Below, piece after piece: positions 44,351 to 53,379 of a stretch of 64,000 nt of DNA (positions are counted from its first letter, which is position 1; every line of letters starts with the position of its first letter). Position numbers and translations under genes: made by a program. Location of the stretch: positions 12,421 to 76,420 of the forward strand of contig CAYGUK010000003.1 of assembly GCA_964352985.1 (NCBI GenBank). Direction: 5' to 3'. The notes beneath the pieces are model-generated. The model was not told the origin of the DNA and made no database searches. It worked only from the letters and a program-made list of their open reading frames with translations. This stretch comes from CAYGUK01 sp964352985. Its GTDB lineage: Bacteria; Pseudomonadota; Gammaproteobacteria; JAHCLG01.

Positions 44351-45664
44351 ATGAGTGCACAAATGAAAAATCAAACGACTGAAGACTTTAAAGTTAAAGA
44401 TATAACGCTTGCCGAATGGGGGCGTAAAGAAATCGCTATTGCTGAAACTGAAATGCCAGGTTTAATGGCATTACGTGAAAAATTTGCAACAGAGCAACCG
44501 CTAAAAGGCGCTCGTATTGCTGGCTGTATCCATATGACGATTCAAACAGCCGTTTTAATTGAAACTTTAACAGCATTAGGTGCGGAAGTTCGTTGGTCAT
44601 CCTGCAACATTTTTTCAACTCAAGATCATGCAGCTGCCGCTATCGCGAAAACATGCGTTCCTGTGTTTGCATGGAAAGGTGAAAGTGAAGAAGAATATTG
44701 GTGGTGTGTTAAACAAACGATTGAAGGGCCAAATGGATGGCGCCCAAATATGGTATTAGATGATGGTGGTGATTTAACATTAATGCTTCATCGTGATTAT
44801 GCTGATATTTTAGATGATATCAAAGGAATCACTGAAGAAACGACAACTGGTGTTCATCGTCTTTATGAAATGTTTGAACAAGGTACGCTGAAAATTACAG
44901 CAATTAATGTTAATGATTCTGTAACAAAATCAAAATTTGATAATTTATATGGTACGCGTGAATCCTTAATGGATGGTATTAAGCGAGCAACTGATACCAT
45001 GATTGCAGGTAAAATTGCTTTGATTGCTGGTTATGGTGATGTGGGTAAAGGTTGTGCGCAAGCATTACGGGGCCTTGGGGCAACAGTAATGATAACAGAA
45101 ATCGATCCCATTTGTGCGTTACAAGCAGCAATGGAAGGTTATCGCGTGGTAACAATGGATGAAGCCTCTCCTTTAGCTGATATATTTGTTACTGCGACTG
45201 GCAACTATCATGTTATTACACATGATCACATGTTAAAAATGAAAAACAATGCGATCATCTGCAATATTGGACATTTTGATAATGAAATCGATGTTGCTTC
45301 ATTAAAACAATATCAATGGGAAAATATTAAACCTCAAGTTGATCATGTTATTTTCTCAGATAACAAACGCTTAATATTATTAGCGGAAGGCCGTTTAGTG
45401 AATTTAGGTTGTGCGACAGGTCATGCTAGTTTTGTCATGTCTAATTCATTTACTAACCAAGTATTAGCTCAAATCGAATTATTCAAATATGCGGATAAGT
45501 ATCCACTTGGCGTTCACGTATTACCTAAACATTTAGATGAAGAAGTAGCACGCTTACATTTAGCTAAATTGGGAGTGAAACTTACAACGTTGACCAAAGA
45601 ACAAGCCAAATACTTAGGCATAAAAGTTGAAGGTCCATATAAACCTGAATTTTATCGTTATTAA
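44351..45664 (+). CDS. ahcY: Adenosylhomocysteinase
   Basis: NAD-dependent enzyme that cleaves S-adenosylhomocysteine to adenosine and homocysteine, removing the inhibitor of SAM-dependent methylases. It has the substrate motif GCIHMTIQTAVLIETL, the NAD-binding GYGDVGKGCAQALRG and the C-terminal dimer tail PEFYRY. The length (437) is normal. It follows metK closely and is followed by a strong hairpin before rsmE. GGAG lies ten bases before the ATG. Confidence 0.97.
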   Translation: MSAQMKNQTTEDFKVKDITLAEWGRKEIAIAETEMPGLMALREKFATEQPLKGARIAGCIHMTIQTAVLIETLTALGAEVRWSSCNIFSTQDHAAAAIAKTCVPVFAWKGESEEEYWWCVKQTIEGPNGWRPNMVLDDGGDLTLMLHRDYADILDDIKGITEETTTGVHRLYEMFEQGTLKITAINVNDSVTKSKFDNLYGTRESLMDGIKRATDTMIAGKIALIAGYGDVGKGCAQALRGLGATVMITEIDPICALQAAMEGYRVVTMDEASPLADIFVTATGNYHVITHDHMLKMKNNAIICNIGHFDNEIDVASLKQYQWENIKPQVDHVIFSDNKRLILLAEGRLVNLGCATGHASFVMSNSFTNQVLAQIELFKYADKYPLGVHVLPKHLDEEVARLHLAKLGVKLTTLTKEQAKYLGIKVEGPYKPEFYRY

Positions 45665-45672
45665 AATTAATA

Positions 45673-45701
45673 GGGCAAAGCAATATAAAATTGCTTTGCC
45701 C
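45673..45701. other. 12-bp perfect hairpin between ahcY and rsmE
   Basis: GGGCAAAGCAAT (45673-45684), a five-base loop, and ATTGCTTTGCCC (45690-45701) form a stable stem. No T run follows, so it may be a processing or transcript-stabilising signal rather than a normal terminator; it ends 11 bp before the rsmE start and leaves little space for a ribosome-binding site. Confidence 0.75.
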
Positions 45702-45712
45702 ATGTTGATACC

Positions 45713-46438
45713 ATGCTTAAACCCAGAGTTTATTTTTCAACTGTACTAACACTAAATAGTGAAATCAACTTTCCTAAAGAAATTGCACATCATTTACAGC
45801 AAGTACTAAGATTAAATGTAAACGATGAAGTCATTATTTTTAATGGTCAATCGGGCGAATACTTGGCTAAAATTATAGCGATATCAAAAAAAAGTTTAAC
45901 TGTTAGGATAAAAGAATTTATTGATGTCAATCGTGAATCTTCACTTAAAATTCATTTAGGACAAGTTATCTCACGCAGTGAGAGAATGCGTTTTACCCTA
46001 CAAAAAGCAGTTGAATTGGGTGTCAGTGAAATCACACCGTTGTTATCAACGAAATGTGGAGTGAAAATAAAATCAGTAAAATCTGACGCAAAAATATCAC
46101 ATTGGGAAAAAATAATTATTTCAGCTGCTGAGCAAAGTGGTCGCACCATTTTACCGAAATTAAATCCAGTCATTGGATTTAGCGAATGGTTAATGCAAAA
46201 TCCACAGGGTGTCGTTCTTGATCCTTGTGGGCAGAAAACGCTAAGTGATGTTACGTATATTAATAATACAATGAATATTCTAGTTGGTAGTGAATCAGGA
46301 CTTACAGTTGCAGAAATAAATCAAGCATTATCGCATCAATATATCGGCTTACGATTAGGACCGAGAATACTCAGAACAGAAACTGCTGCGTTAAGTTTGG
46401 TGAGTATTTTGCAGTTTATTCATGGTGATTTTCAATAA
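45713..46438 (+). CDS. rsmE: 16S rRNA m3U1498 methyltransferase RsmE
   Basis: SPOUT-class SAM-dependent methylase acting on U1498 of 16S rRNA. The family segments RMRFTLQKAVELGVSEITPL, then AAEQSGRTILPKL, VGSESGLT and LRLGPRILRTETAAL are all visible. Length (241) is normal. It is preceded by a hairpin and no clear ribosome site, which is unusual for the gene. An ordinary housekeeping enzyme otherwise. Confidence 0.95.
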   Translation: MLKPRVYFSTVLTLNSEINFPKEIAHHLQQVLRLNVNDEVIIFNGQSGEYLAKIIAISKKSLTVRIKEFIDVNRESSLKIHLGQVISRSERMRFTLQKAVELGVSEITPLLSTKCGVKIKSVKSDAKISHWEKIIISAAEQSGRTILPKLNPVIGFSEWLMQNPQGVVLDPCGQKTLSDVTYINNTMNILVGSESGLTVAEINQALSHQYIGLRLGPRILRTETAALSLVSILQFIHGDFQ

Positions 46439-46554
46439 ATCTAATACTCATTATTAGATTAAACAAAAATAAAGAAAGATTAATATTTTTTTCATGACAT
46501 TAATTTCGAAATAAATAATTTTTATTTTATCAGAAGTAATCTATAAAATAAAAC

Positions 46555-46794
46555 TCAAAACCTCGGTGTATTAGGAGGAGCAGGAGGTAGGGGAGTATCT
46601 TGATCAAGAGAATCATCTTGAATTGCATCATCAAGATTTAGATTAAAATTATCCTGCACATAAAGATGACCATGAGCGTTGTCGTTACTTTCTGAAAAAT
46701 CTTCTACTTGACTTAGGGGGTCGCCATTAGGCTCCATGTCTTCTAGCAGAGCTAAAATTTTATAATAAATATTACTACCGAAAGTTTCAGACAT
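46555..46794 (-). CDS. Small acidic protein of unknown function
   Basis: A 79-residue protein that starts MSETFGSNIYYK behind GAGGA (eight bases). It is rich in Asp, Glu and Asn (for example LDDAIQDDSLDQD) and ends with PLPPAPPNTPRF. I see no signal peptide, membrane segment or known domain. It is isolated between rsmE and the XRE-cupin gene. It may be a secreted or regulatory peptide; the open reading frame and ribosome site are the only support. Confidence 0.5.
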   Translation of the reverse strand: MSETFGSNIYYKILALLEDMEPNGDPLSQVEDFSESNDNAHGHLYVQDNFNLNLDDAIQDDSLDQDTPLPPAPPNTPRF

Positions 46795-47067
46795 AATGTA
46801 TTTCCTCAGATAGTTATAAGCACTCAAGCTATTTTTAAAATAGTACACGAGTAATTAAAATAACTATGATAATAATTAAACTAAATGAATATAATTTGTT
46901 AAATTTTTGAAAATTCCATGATATTTAAAATATAAGGTGAGTCAATTTACTTTTTTTATTATTCGTGTAAATTTTTTAATTCTATTGTAAAGCATAGTAT
47001 AAACATTGATTATTCTAAAATAAAGAGGTTAATAAAATGAATACAAATAATCCAATTATAAGTTAAT
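46795..47067. other. AT-rich intergenic spacer
   Basis: Very AT-rich spacer between the small acidic gene and the XRE-cupin gene, both on the minus strand. A nine-codon frame with AGAGG upstream occurs on the plus strand at 47037-47066, but I would not call it a gene. No terminator hairpin or repeat is evident. Confidence 0.35.
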
Positions 47068-47622
47068 TTATATCGGTGATGAATAAATCATAACAATCAA
47101 AACTTCTGATTGTTTTTTTGCAATATTTTTTACTTGATATAAATGATTTGGTTGTAAATAAAGACAATCTTCTGTAGATAAAATGTAGCTATCACATTCA
47201 ACAATCAATTCAACTTTACCCTTTAATACATAAAAATATTTTGTACCTTTTGTGGCAAAAGAAGGTGTGGGCGTAAATGCTTTATCAATAGGAATTTCGA
47301 TATGTTTAATTTGCGATTCAGCACTTTTTTCTTGTGGTGTAATAAGACGACAAATTGTGTGACTGTCTTTCGCTAAATGTTGCAATTGATGTTCTGCCCT
47401 TTTAATGAGGACCAGAGGTGGTTCATTTTCACCAATCATATCGCTTAATGATTTGCCTAGTGCATTGGCTATGCGAATTGCAACATCTAAGCTGGGTTGA
47501 ACATCGTTATTTTCTATTTTAGAGACTAACGATTTTGAGACATTTGCTAATTCAGCTAAGTGTTGCATCGAGAATTCTAATTTTTTTCTAAAACATTTCA
47601 AATTTTCTGCGAAGTAATTCAT
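47068..47622 (-). CDS. XRE-family regulator with C-terminal cupin domain
   Basis: The first 60 residues form an XRE helix-turn-helix (MQHLAELANVSKSLVSKIEN then DVQPSLDVAIRIANALG). The C-terminal 80 residues fit a cupin sensor (KYFYVLKGKVELIVE, DCLYLQPNHLYQV). Such proteins control redox or amino acid genes, often the divergent gene. Here it is divergent from a YqhD-type alcohol dehydrogenase, across 142 bp with a clear promoter and two related GTGTAT-containing sites, so that gene is the likely target. Confidence 0.85.
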   Translation of the reverse strand: MNYFAENLKCFRKKLEFSMQHLAELANVSKSLVSKIENNDVQPSLDVAIRIANALGKSLSDMIGENEPPLVLIKRAEHQLQHLAKDSHTICRLITPQEKSAESQIKHIEIPIDKAFTPTPSFATKGTKYFYVLKGKVELIVECDSYILSTEDCLYLQPNHLYQVKNIAKKQSEVLIVMIYSSPI

Positions 47623-47690
47623 GGTGTTATCTTATTTAAACTATTGGTTCATATAATACACAAAAAATTTAAAATAATAAACAAAAACAC

Positions 47691-47718
47691 TTGCATTAAA
47701 TTATTCGGTGTATATAAT
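47691..47718 (+). promoter_or_regulatory. Sigma-70 promoter of the yqhD-like gene
   Basis: TTGCAT (47691-47696) and a perfect TATAAT (47713-47718) are spaced by 16 bp, 46 bp before the start codon. The element GGTGTATATAATAC here resembles TTCATATAATACAC at 47648-47661 on the divergent side, possibly regulator sites. Confidence 0.65.
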
Positions 47719-47764
47719 ACGACCCATAAAGTTTCATATATTAAACAAATGGTGGAAATCAATT

Positions 47765-48922
47765 ATGCTAAATTTTAACTTTAAAAATCCAACACGCATC
47801 ATTTTTGGTCAAGGCGAAATCGCTAAACTAAGTCAAGAAATTCCAAAAAATGCAAAAATATTAATGACTTATGGTGGTGGTAGTATTAAAAAGAATGGCG
47901 TATATCAGCAAGTTATAAATGCTTTAGCGGGTTATGATGTGATTGAATTTGGCGGGATAGAAGCAAATCCTCGTTATCATACTTTAATGGAAGCCGTTAA
48001 TTTGGTTAAAAAACATGATAGAACCTTTTTACTGGCAGTTGGTGGTGGTTCTGTTGCTGATGGGACTAAATTTATTGCTGCAGCAAGTCATTATCAAGGT
48101 GAAAATGCATGGGATTTAATCGCTAAAGGTTTAACTATAACAAAGGCATTACCTGTCGGCGTTGTTCTTACCTTACCTGCGACTGGGTCAGAAATGAATG
48201 GTGGGGCAGTTGTTACCAATGAAGATTTAAAACAAAAAAGAGCATTAAAATCACCACTTTTATTTCCTCAATTTTCAATCTTAGATCCAACTGTCACATA
48301 TAGTTTACCCCTGCGTCAAATTGGAAATGGAATCGTCGATGCTTTTACGCATGTTATGGAACAATATTTAACTTACCCGGTTGGTGCGCATTTACAAGAT
48401 AGATTTGCTGAGTCTATTTTATTAACGCTCATTGAATATGGTCCAAAAACTTTAAAAGAACCTGAAAATTACGAATATCGAGCTAATTTTGTTTGGAGTG
48501 CCACCATGGCATTAAATGGATTAATTGGTCAGGGTGTAGTTCAAGATTGGGCGACACATATGTTAAGCCATCCGTTAACCGCAATACATAATTTAGATCA
48601 TGCTCAAACCTTAGCAATAATTTTACCTAATGTAATGAATAAACAACGAGAAACTAAAAAAGAAAAACTATTACAATATGCCGAAAGAATTTGGCATATC
48701 ACCGAAGGTGATGAAAAAGCGAGAATAGACCAAGCAATTGCAAAAACACGGGAATTTTTCCAATCAGTTGGTTTAAAAACGTCATTAAGTGAATTTGATA
48801 TTTCAAAGAATTCTATTGATAAATTTATTGAATCACTCAAACAAACAAATATGTTACCCGTAGGTGAAAGAAAAGATATCGATATAAATAGAGCACGTGA
48901 AATATATCAAGATTGTGTGTAA
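47765..48922 (+). CDS. yqhD: Iron-containing alcohol dehydrogenase, YqhD-like (aldehyde reductase)
   Basis: NADPH-dependent reductase of medium-chain and toxic aldehydes. It starts FNFKNPTRIIFGQGEI, has the dinucleotide-binding GGGSVADGTKFIA, and metal ligands in IVDAFTHVMEQYL and HPLTAIHNLDHAQTLA. The length (385) is close to E. coli YqhD (387). The open frame begins at 47708; the ATG at 47765 with GGAAA upstream gives the family start. E. coli's yqhD is controlled by a divergent regulator too, though of a different family. Confidence 0.92.
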   Translation: MLNFNFKNPTRIIFGQGEIAKLSQEIPKNAKILMTYGGGSIKKNGVYQQVINALAGYDVIEFGGIEANPRYHTLMEAVNLVKKHDRTFLLAVGGGSVADGTKFIAAASHYQGENAWDLIAKGLTITKALPVGVVLTLPATGSEMNGGAVVTNEDLKQKRALKSPLLFPQFSILDPTVTYSLPLRQIGNGIVDAFTHVMEQYLTYPVGAHLQDRFAESILLTLIEYGPKTLKEPENYEYRANFVWSATMALNGLIGQGVVQDWATHMLSHPLTAIHNLDHAQTLAIILPNVMNKQRETKKEKLLQYAERIWHITEGDEKARIDQAIAKTREFFQSVGLKTSLSEFDISKNSIDKFIESLKQTNMLPVGERKDIDINRAREIYQDCV

Positions 48923-48929
48923 GTAACTA

Positions 48930-48970
48930 ATCACCAATCACATTTAATTTGTGATTGGTGATAGTTTTTA
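48930..48970. terminator. Terminator hairpin between convergent genes
   Basis: ATCACCAATCACA (48930-48942) and TGTGATTGGTGAT (48950-48962) form a perfect 13-bp stem with a seven-base loop, followed by AGTTTTTA. It sits between the yqhD-like stop and the convergent orphan's stop codon, and probably ends the yqhD transcript. Confidence 0.85.
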
Positions 48971-50392
48971 TTTCATACTGAGTGAAGTTTTTGCGGTTTT
49001 ATTTCTTGTTAACATTTTAGCAAGGGCCTCAAATTTTTCACAGATTAATTGTTTCAATGCTGCAAAAAATGATTTTTCTTCCCGAACTATTTTAACTTTT
49101 GGGTCTTTGTAAGGCTTTAATTGTAGATTTTGATCAAGTGATCCCACGATTGTCGTTTGATGTAGAAAATTAATTTCAAATTTATCCCCCGGCGTAAACT
49201 TAGAACGCACCAACATTTTGTTTTGGTCATCACCAATACTAATTAACATAAATAAATAATTACCATTTCGATATGTTGCTGTTGCAGGTAGATAGTCACG
49301 TAAAACGGATTCAACTTCTTGATATGCCTTTGGTAATTTAGACAAATTATAACGATGTTCAAATTCATGATAACTAGCACGACAAGCAAAATGAATATTT
49401 ATGGGCATTTCTTTTGCTAAAGCAGAATATAAAATATGTCCTGCTACATCGTTACCTGTTAAATTTACCTCACGACCTGCGGTAATTGCTTTACGCTGTT
49501 GAATGAGATAACTAAATGTTGAACTGTCTTCCATTAGAAGATAAGCGAGATGATCTTTAAAATAATCTAAATAACTGGCCTCATTGTAATAATCAAAAGT
49601 TTCATAGCTTGTGAATGGTGTATACCAATTTTTCATAAACTTGATATGTTCTGTTGGTTTAGGTTGCCAAGGTATATATCGAGAAATTTGTAATGGTGTT
49701 GATTTCTGTTCAATTAATAGGTGAATATAAATTTCTTTTTCATCCTCACGAGTTTTAGTCACCACTTTAAATTTATCAATATGGTTATGTTGACTAAAAT
49801 CCAAGATCGCTATATTTTTACGGCCATCATAAATAAATTGACCGTTTTTATTAACATAAACCGTTCCACCAAGTTCAGTTTCAGCCTGAAAAAAAATGAC
49901 TTGTGGGCCAAAATAAGATTTTTTGTAAAGTTGATCTTGATAAAGCATTGTTTTTGATCGACTTATTTTATCAACTGTAGGTAATTGTGCGAGCGTTGGA
50001 CTCATTTTAGGTTCAGGTTCAGGTTTAGGGATAATTGGCTCAATTTCTTTTTTACTAAAGGCTTCTATTTTTAATAGAAATTCTTGTAAGGCAATAAAAT
50101 GTTGATCTCTTTCATTTCTAAGTTTTTTACCTTCCTTTCTGATCCCTGCAGTAAATCGCATTCTACCCAAATCTTCTTTGAATATTTCAAAATTCACCAT
50201 CGATATCATAAAATTATCTAGCATTATAGCGAGTTCCGACTTATCTTCCGCAAACTCAGTATCGAATTCGTCAAAGTGTTTTTCTAAAATTGAGATTAAA
50301 TCTAAATAATCAATAGAACCTGTTTTAGCTTTTTTCATTTGGGTAAAACAGTCGACAATTTCATGTGCTAACTCTAAAAGTCGTTTTGGCAT
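48968..50392 (-). CDS. Large orphan protein, possible effector
   Basis: A 474-residue protein without signal peptide or membrane helix and with no domain I can name. The first 110 residues look helical, with KEDLGRMRFTAGIRKEGKKL; a proline-rich linker (IIPKPEPEPKMSPTLAQLP, about 123-141) separates this from a beta-rich middle and C-terminal part with GGTVYVNKNGQFIYDGRKN. A basic tail ends LTRNKTAKTSLSMK. It is 41 bp downstream of another orphan on the same strand. Size, lack of homology and neighbours are consistent with a secreted effector, but nothing proves this. Confidence 0.5.
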   Translation of the reverse strand: MPKRLLELAHEIVDCFTQMKKAKTGSIDYLDLISILEKHFDEFDTEFAEDKSELAIMLDNFMISMVNFEIFKEDLGRMRFTAGIRKEGKKLRNERDQHFIALQEFLLKIEAFSKKEIEPIIPKPEPEPKMSPTLAQLPTVDKISRSKTMLYQDQLYKKSYFGPQVIFFQAETELGGTVYVNKNGQFIYDGRKNIAILDFSQHNHIDKFKVVTKTREDEKEIYIHLLIEQKSTPLQISRYIPWQPKPTEHIKFMKNWYTPFTSYETFDYYNEASYLDYFKDHLAYLLMEDSSTFSYLIQQRKAITAGREVNLTGNDVAGHILYSALAKEMPINIHFACRASYHEFEHRYNLSKLPKAYQEVESVLRDYLPATATYRNGNYLFMLISIGDDQNKMLVRSKFTPGDKFEINFLHQTTIVGSLDQNLQLKPYKDPKVKIVREEKSFFAALKQLICEKFEALAKMLTRNKTAKTSLSMK

Positions 50393-50433
50393 GTTACTTA
50401 TCCTTTGTTATTTTCTATTCTTAACTTTCTACT

Positions 50434-51747
50434 TTATGCAGCAACAATAATTGATTGATTAACATCTATTTTGGTTGCTGATTTTTTCTTTTGTTGTGAA
50501 CTTCCGCGTTTAAAACTTATCCATCGTTTTGCGATGTAAAGTAGGTTGCCAAGAACAATATTATGCTGATCGAGATTTAATTCATCAAAAAGCTGTGTTT
50601 CTGATAATTGATAGTGACTACAATCTAAATTCATGTGCTGGATTAATTCTAATATGCTCTGATGAAATACTTGACATAATTCATAAAATAGTTCTGCTGC
50701 TTCGATGATATCTCGTTTTCTATAAACTTGAATAATTTTTGTCTTGTCATAAAGTATTGATATATTTTGATATAATAACGTCACTCCTGAAAAAGTACTT
50801 TTTAGCTCTTGATTCGTATTCATCACATCAAGAATTGTTAAAAGTTGTTCATGAGTTAAAGAATTAACAATTGCTTTTATATTAAAAATATAATTTTCAT
50901 GATGTGATTTTAATTCTCTACGACCATTAAACGTCATAGTAAGGCTGGCATCATAAATTTTCACTAATTGCTTAATAAATAGATTAACCTTAAAATCTGG
51001 ATGAATCGTGTAGAATAAATCTGCAACAAATTCTTCATGTAACGCCTTGTAGGGTTGTGTCGCCGTAATAGCTAAGGGTAATTTTTTTTCGATCGAATTG
51101 TTATGACTAAATCGTTTATACTTATTTTTTAATGTTAGAGATTTATTCCGATACAATTCAGATGTAACCATGAACATTTCACTATTGGTTAATTTCGCGA
51201 TCATTTCATAAAGTTCTGCTTTAAATAGATAAAATTGCCACTTTATTAGATTAGGAAAATTATATCTTATAAAGTCGATGAAAGTCGTGCTACTTAAATC
51301 TTGAATTTTCTGTGTGAGATAAATATCTAGTTTTTTGAATTGAGTATTCGCATAAAGTGTAGCCAATAAATTTTTTCCAATATTTTTTTCAATGAAATTC
51401 GATGAAGAATTAAGTTGATCAATACAAATTTGATGACTGAGTGTGGGTAATTTATCCAATATTAAGGCTTTATATTCATAATCTATTTGATGTTGATTAC
51501 ATTCATTGATTAATAAACTTAGACGTGTGGTATCAACTAATAAAATTCTTTTAATGATACTGGCATCAAAATGAGACATCTTTAAAGCCGTAGACAACAC
51601 ACAATTACGCATGGCTTCAAATGTGTGTTTATTTGAAAGTGGATGAGGGAGCAATAACATTTCCAATTGATTGCTAAGGACCTCTGTGAGATAAGCCGAT
51701 AAATTGCGCATCGTTTGCATGTCAGCTTGCGGTTTAAATTTTAACAT
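50434..51747 (-). CDS. Large helical orphan protein, possible effector
   Basis: A 437-residue, mostly helical soluble protein with many leucine, asparagine and glutamine residues. No signal peptide, membrane segment or family motif is recognised. The C-terminal end is basic and polar (FKRGSSQQKKKSATKIDV, then NQSIIVAA), a type of tail seen in some type IV secretion substrates. It is the upstream partner of the 48968-50392 gene with a short spacer, so they are probably one transcript. The function is unknown. Confidence 0.5.
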   Translation of the reverse strand: MLKFKPQADMQTMRNLSAYLTEVLSNQLEMLLLPHPLSNKHTFEAMRNCVLSTALKMSHFDASIIKRILLVDTTRLSLLINECNQHQIDYEYKALILDKLPTLSHQICIDQLNSSSNFIEKNIGKNLLATLYANTQFKKLDIYLTQKIQDLSSTTFIDFIRYNFPNLIKWQFYLFKAELYEMIAKLTNSEMFMVTSELYRNKSLTLKNKYKRFSHNNSIEKKLPLAITATQPYKALHEEFVADLFYTIHPDFKVNLFIKQLVKIYDASLTMTFNGRRELKSHHENYIFNIKAIVNSLTHEQLLTILDVMNTNQELKSTFSGVTLLYQNISILYDKTKIIQVYRKRDIIEAAELFYELCQVFHQSILELIQHMNLDCSHYQLSETQLFDELNLDQHNIVLGNLLYIAKRWISFKRGSSQQKKKSATKIDVNQSIIVAA

Positions 51748-52153
51748 TGTCGACTCCCCCTTGCATTGAGCCGGACAGCTTAGCCCATAAACTTAAAAGT
51801 GAATTAGCAATATTCATTATCACTACTCAAAAAAAATAAATTGCTACACATTTTTCTATTTTATTTTTTCATCGATAAATTTTAGAATTGCGCCTTCTTA
51901 TTGCCGTCTGGATTTTCGATTCTTAGTTAATACAATAATATAATCAATGTCGTGTGGCTATTTGACATCGACTTTGTATGATGTAAGGTGTTGTGATCAC
52001 CAATTGTGAGCGAATACTTACTAAATGTAAGAGATTAACTAAGTAAATATCTTACAAAATTTTAATTAGAAGTCTCTGATTTTATGTACAATTTGATCGG
52101 AATAAGTTATACTAAATATTAAAGAGATGACTGAATATAGGAGGGCCGTAATC
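51748..52153. other. Divergent intergenic region with a probable promoter for the next gene
   Basis: A 406-bp AT-rich gap. Rightwards, TGTACA (52085-52090) and TATACT (52108-52113) at a 17-bp spacing form a likely promoter of the gene at 52154, whose SD is AGGAGG. Several CTTAC/GTAAG repeats around 52015-52065 could be a regulator site. No RNA gene or terminator was recognised. Confidence 0.5.
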
Positions 52154-52840
52154 ATGCCAATTGATCCACAAGGTCGACTTCAAATCACCGCTTCAAATGG
52201 ACAAGAGTTGCTCGATGAATTGAAACGAGAAATGCAAAATCTGGGCATGACTAGAAATGATGCAATCCTCGCTGTAGAACGTAATAAATGGGCTTTATTA
52301 GCAGCTTATCGAGATATGATGAAAGGTTATAACCCTGAAGTAGGTAATTATTTGGGTCGTCCAGAAGGTATTTCCGAACATGGTACCAATGAATATACGG
52401 TAACATTTGATTTATCACTATTCACTGATGGTGGATATGCAAGAGATAACTCTCAACTTTTAGCACTTGCTGCTCAAGGTTCACTAAAAGCAGGAAGTGG
52501 TGTTTATCTAATTATCCAAGCAGGTTCAAGAGCAACACAAGCGGTGTTTCTAGCATTACCCCAAGTTTCACCTGGACTCTCTTTTGCAGGTGACATTCTC
52601 GAATATTTTGAAAATTTAGCAGAAGACCAGCAAAAAGTATTCATGGATTGGTACAGATCAAGCCGCGCTTACGGGTTAACAAAAAGTGAAGCACTTGCTC
52701 AAGCGTGGGAGAATATAGAACAGCAAAGAGAGTTAGCGCAACAGCAACAAGAATTGTTAAATGAACACGGACAACAAATGCATTCTTCAATTCCATCACC
52801 ATTACCAACTCGACCAAGAAATCCTGGAGGCTCATATTAA
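52154..52840 (+). CDS. Orphan protein with a UBA-like N-terminal segment
   Basis: A 228-residue protein. A Gly-Met start after an AGGAGG nine bases upstream fixes the ATG at 52154 rather than 52127. Residues about 28-57 read QNLGMTRNDAILAVERNKWA and then LLAAYRDMMKG, which resembles the spacing of ubiquitin-associated (UBA) domains. The middle part is beta-like (EYTVTFDLSLF) and the C-terminus is glutamine-rich and helical, then proline-rich (IPSPLPTRPRNPGGSY). No signal peptide or membrane helix is seen. Function unknown; a host-directed effector is a possibility. Confidence 0.5.
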   Translation: MPIDPQGRLQITASNGQELLDELKREMQNLGMTRNDAILAVERNKWALLAAYRDMMKGYNPEVGNYLGRPEGISEHGTNEYTVTFDLSLFTDGGYARDNSQLLALAAQGSLKAGSGVYLIIQAGSRATQAVFLALPQVSPGLSFAGDILEYFENLAEDQQKVFMDWYRSSRAYGLTKSEALAQAWENIEQQRELAQQQQELLNEHGQQMHSSIPSPLPTRPRNPGGSY

Positions 52841-52917
52841 TTGCTAACCCCTTCCATTCCAATTGTAAGAGCAATACGCTAAACTCTGCCTACTGAATTC
52901 TAACTAGACAAATTAAT

Positions 52918-53364
52918 ATGCAAGATATAAAACAATTTGCTGAGAAAATTTTGGATTCCATTCCATTTTCAAAATTCTTAGGTTTAAAAGTTGAAAACTT
53001 GAATGTTGATAATGCAGAAATTTCGTTGCAAACACGTCCAGAATTTATTGGTAACCATGTTCAAGGAATTTTACATGGTGGCGTTATATCATCTGTCATC
53101 GATTCTTTAGGTGGGTTGATCGTGATGATAAATGCTTATCAAAGAGTGTTAGATAGAACGTATGAAGAGCAAGTCGCTCAACTTGGTAAAGTGGGTACAA
53201 TTGATTTGCGTGTCGATTATCTTAGACCTGGCAGAGGCGAGCAATTTCGTGCTGATGGTCATGTTTTACGTTCAGGCAACAAAGTCACTGTAACTCGAAT
53301 GAATATGTATAATGATGAAAAAGAATTAATCGCGGTTGGAACGGGTACTTATCTCATTGGCTAA
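52918..53364 (+). CDS. Hotdog-fold thioesterase (YigI-like)
   Basis: A 148-residue acyl-CoA thioesterase of the hotdog superfamily. It has the helix and loop HVQGILHGGVISSVIDSLGG, with the conserved HGG, and GTIDLRVDYLRPGRGEQFRA, which is characteristic of the YigI subgroup. Substrates are medium- and long-chain acyl-CoAs in studied members. No good ribosome site is present. It lies 15 bp before the IcmL-like gene on the same strand. Confidence 0.88.
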   Translation: MQDIKQFAEKILDSIPFSKFLGLKVENLNVDNAEISLQTRPEFIGNHVQGILHGGVISSVIDSLGGLIVMINAYQRVLDRTYEEQVAQLGKVGTIDLRVDYLRPGRGEQFRADGHVLRSGNKVTVTRMNMYNDEKELIAVGTGTYLIG

Positions 53365-53379
53365 TGACGGGAGTAAATC

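Noticed and set aside
47037..47066. Nine-codon frame with AGAGG upstream beside the XRE-cupin gene
   Set aside because: Too short and no comparative evidence; could be a chance ribosome-site match.
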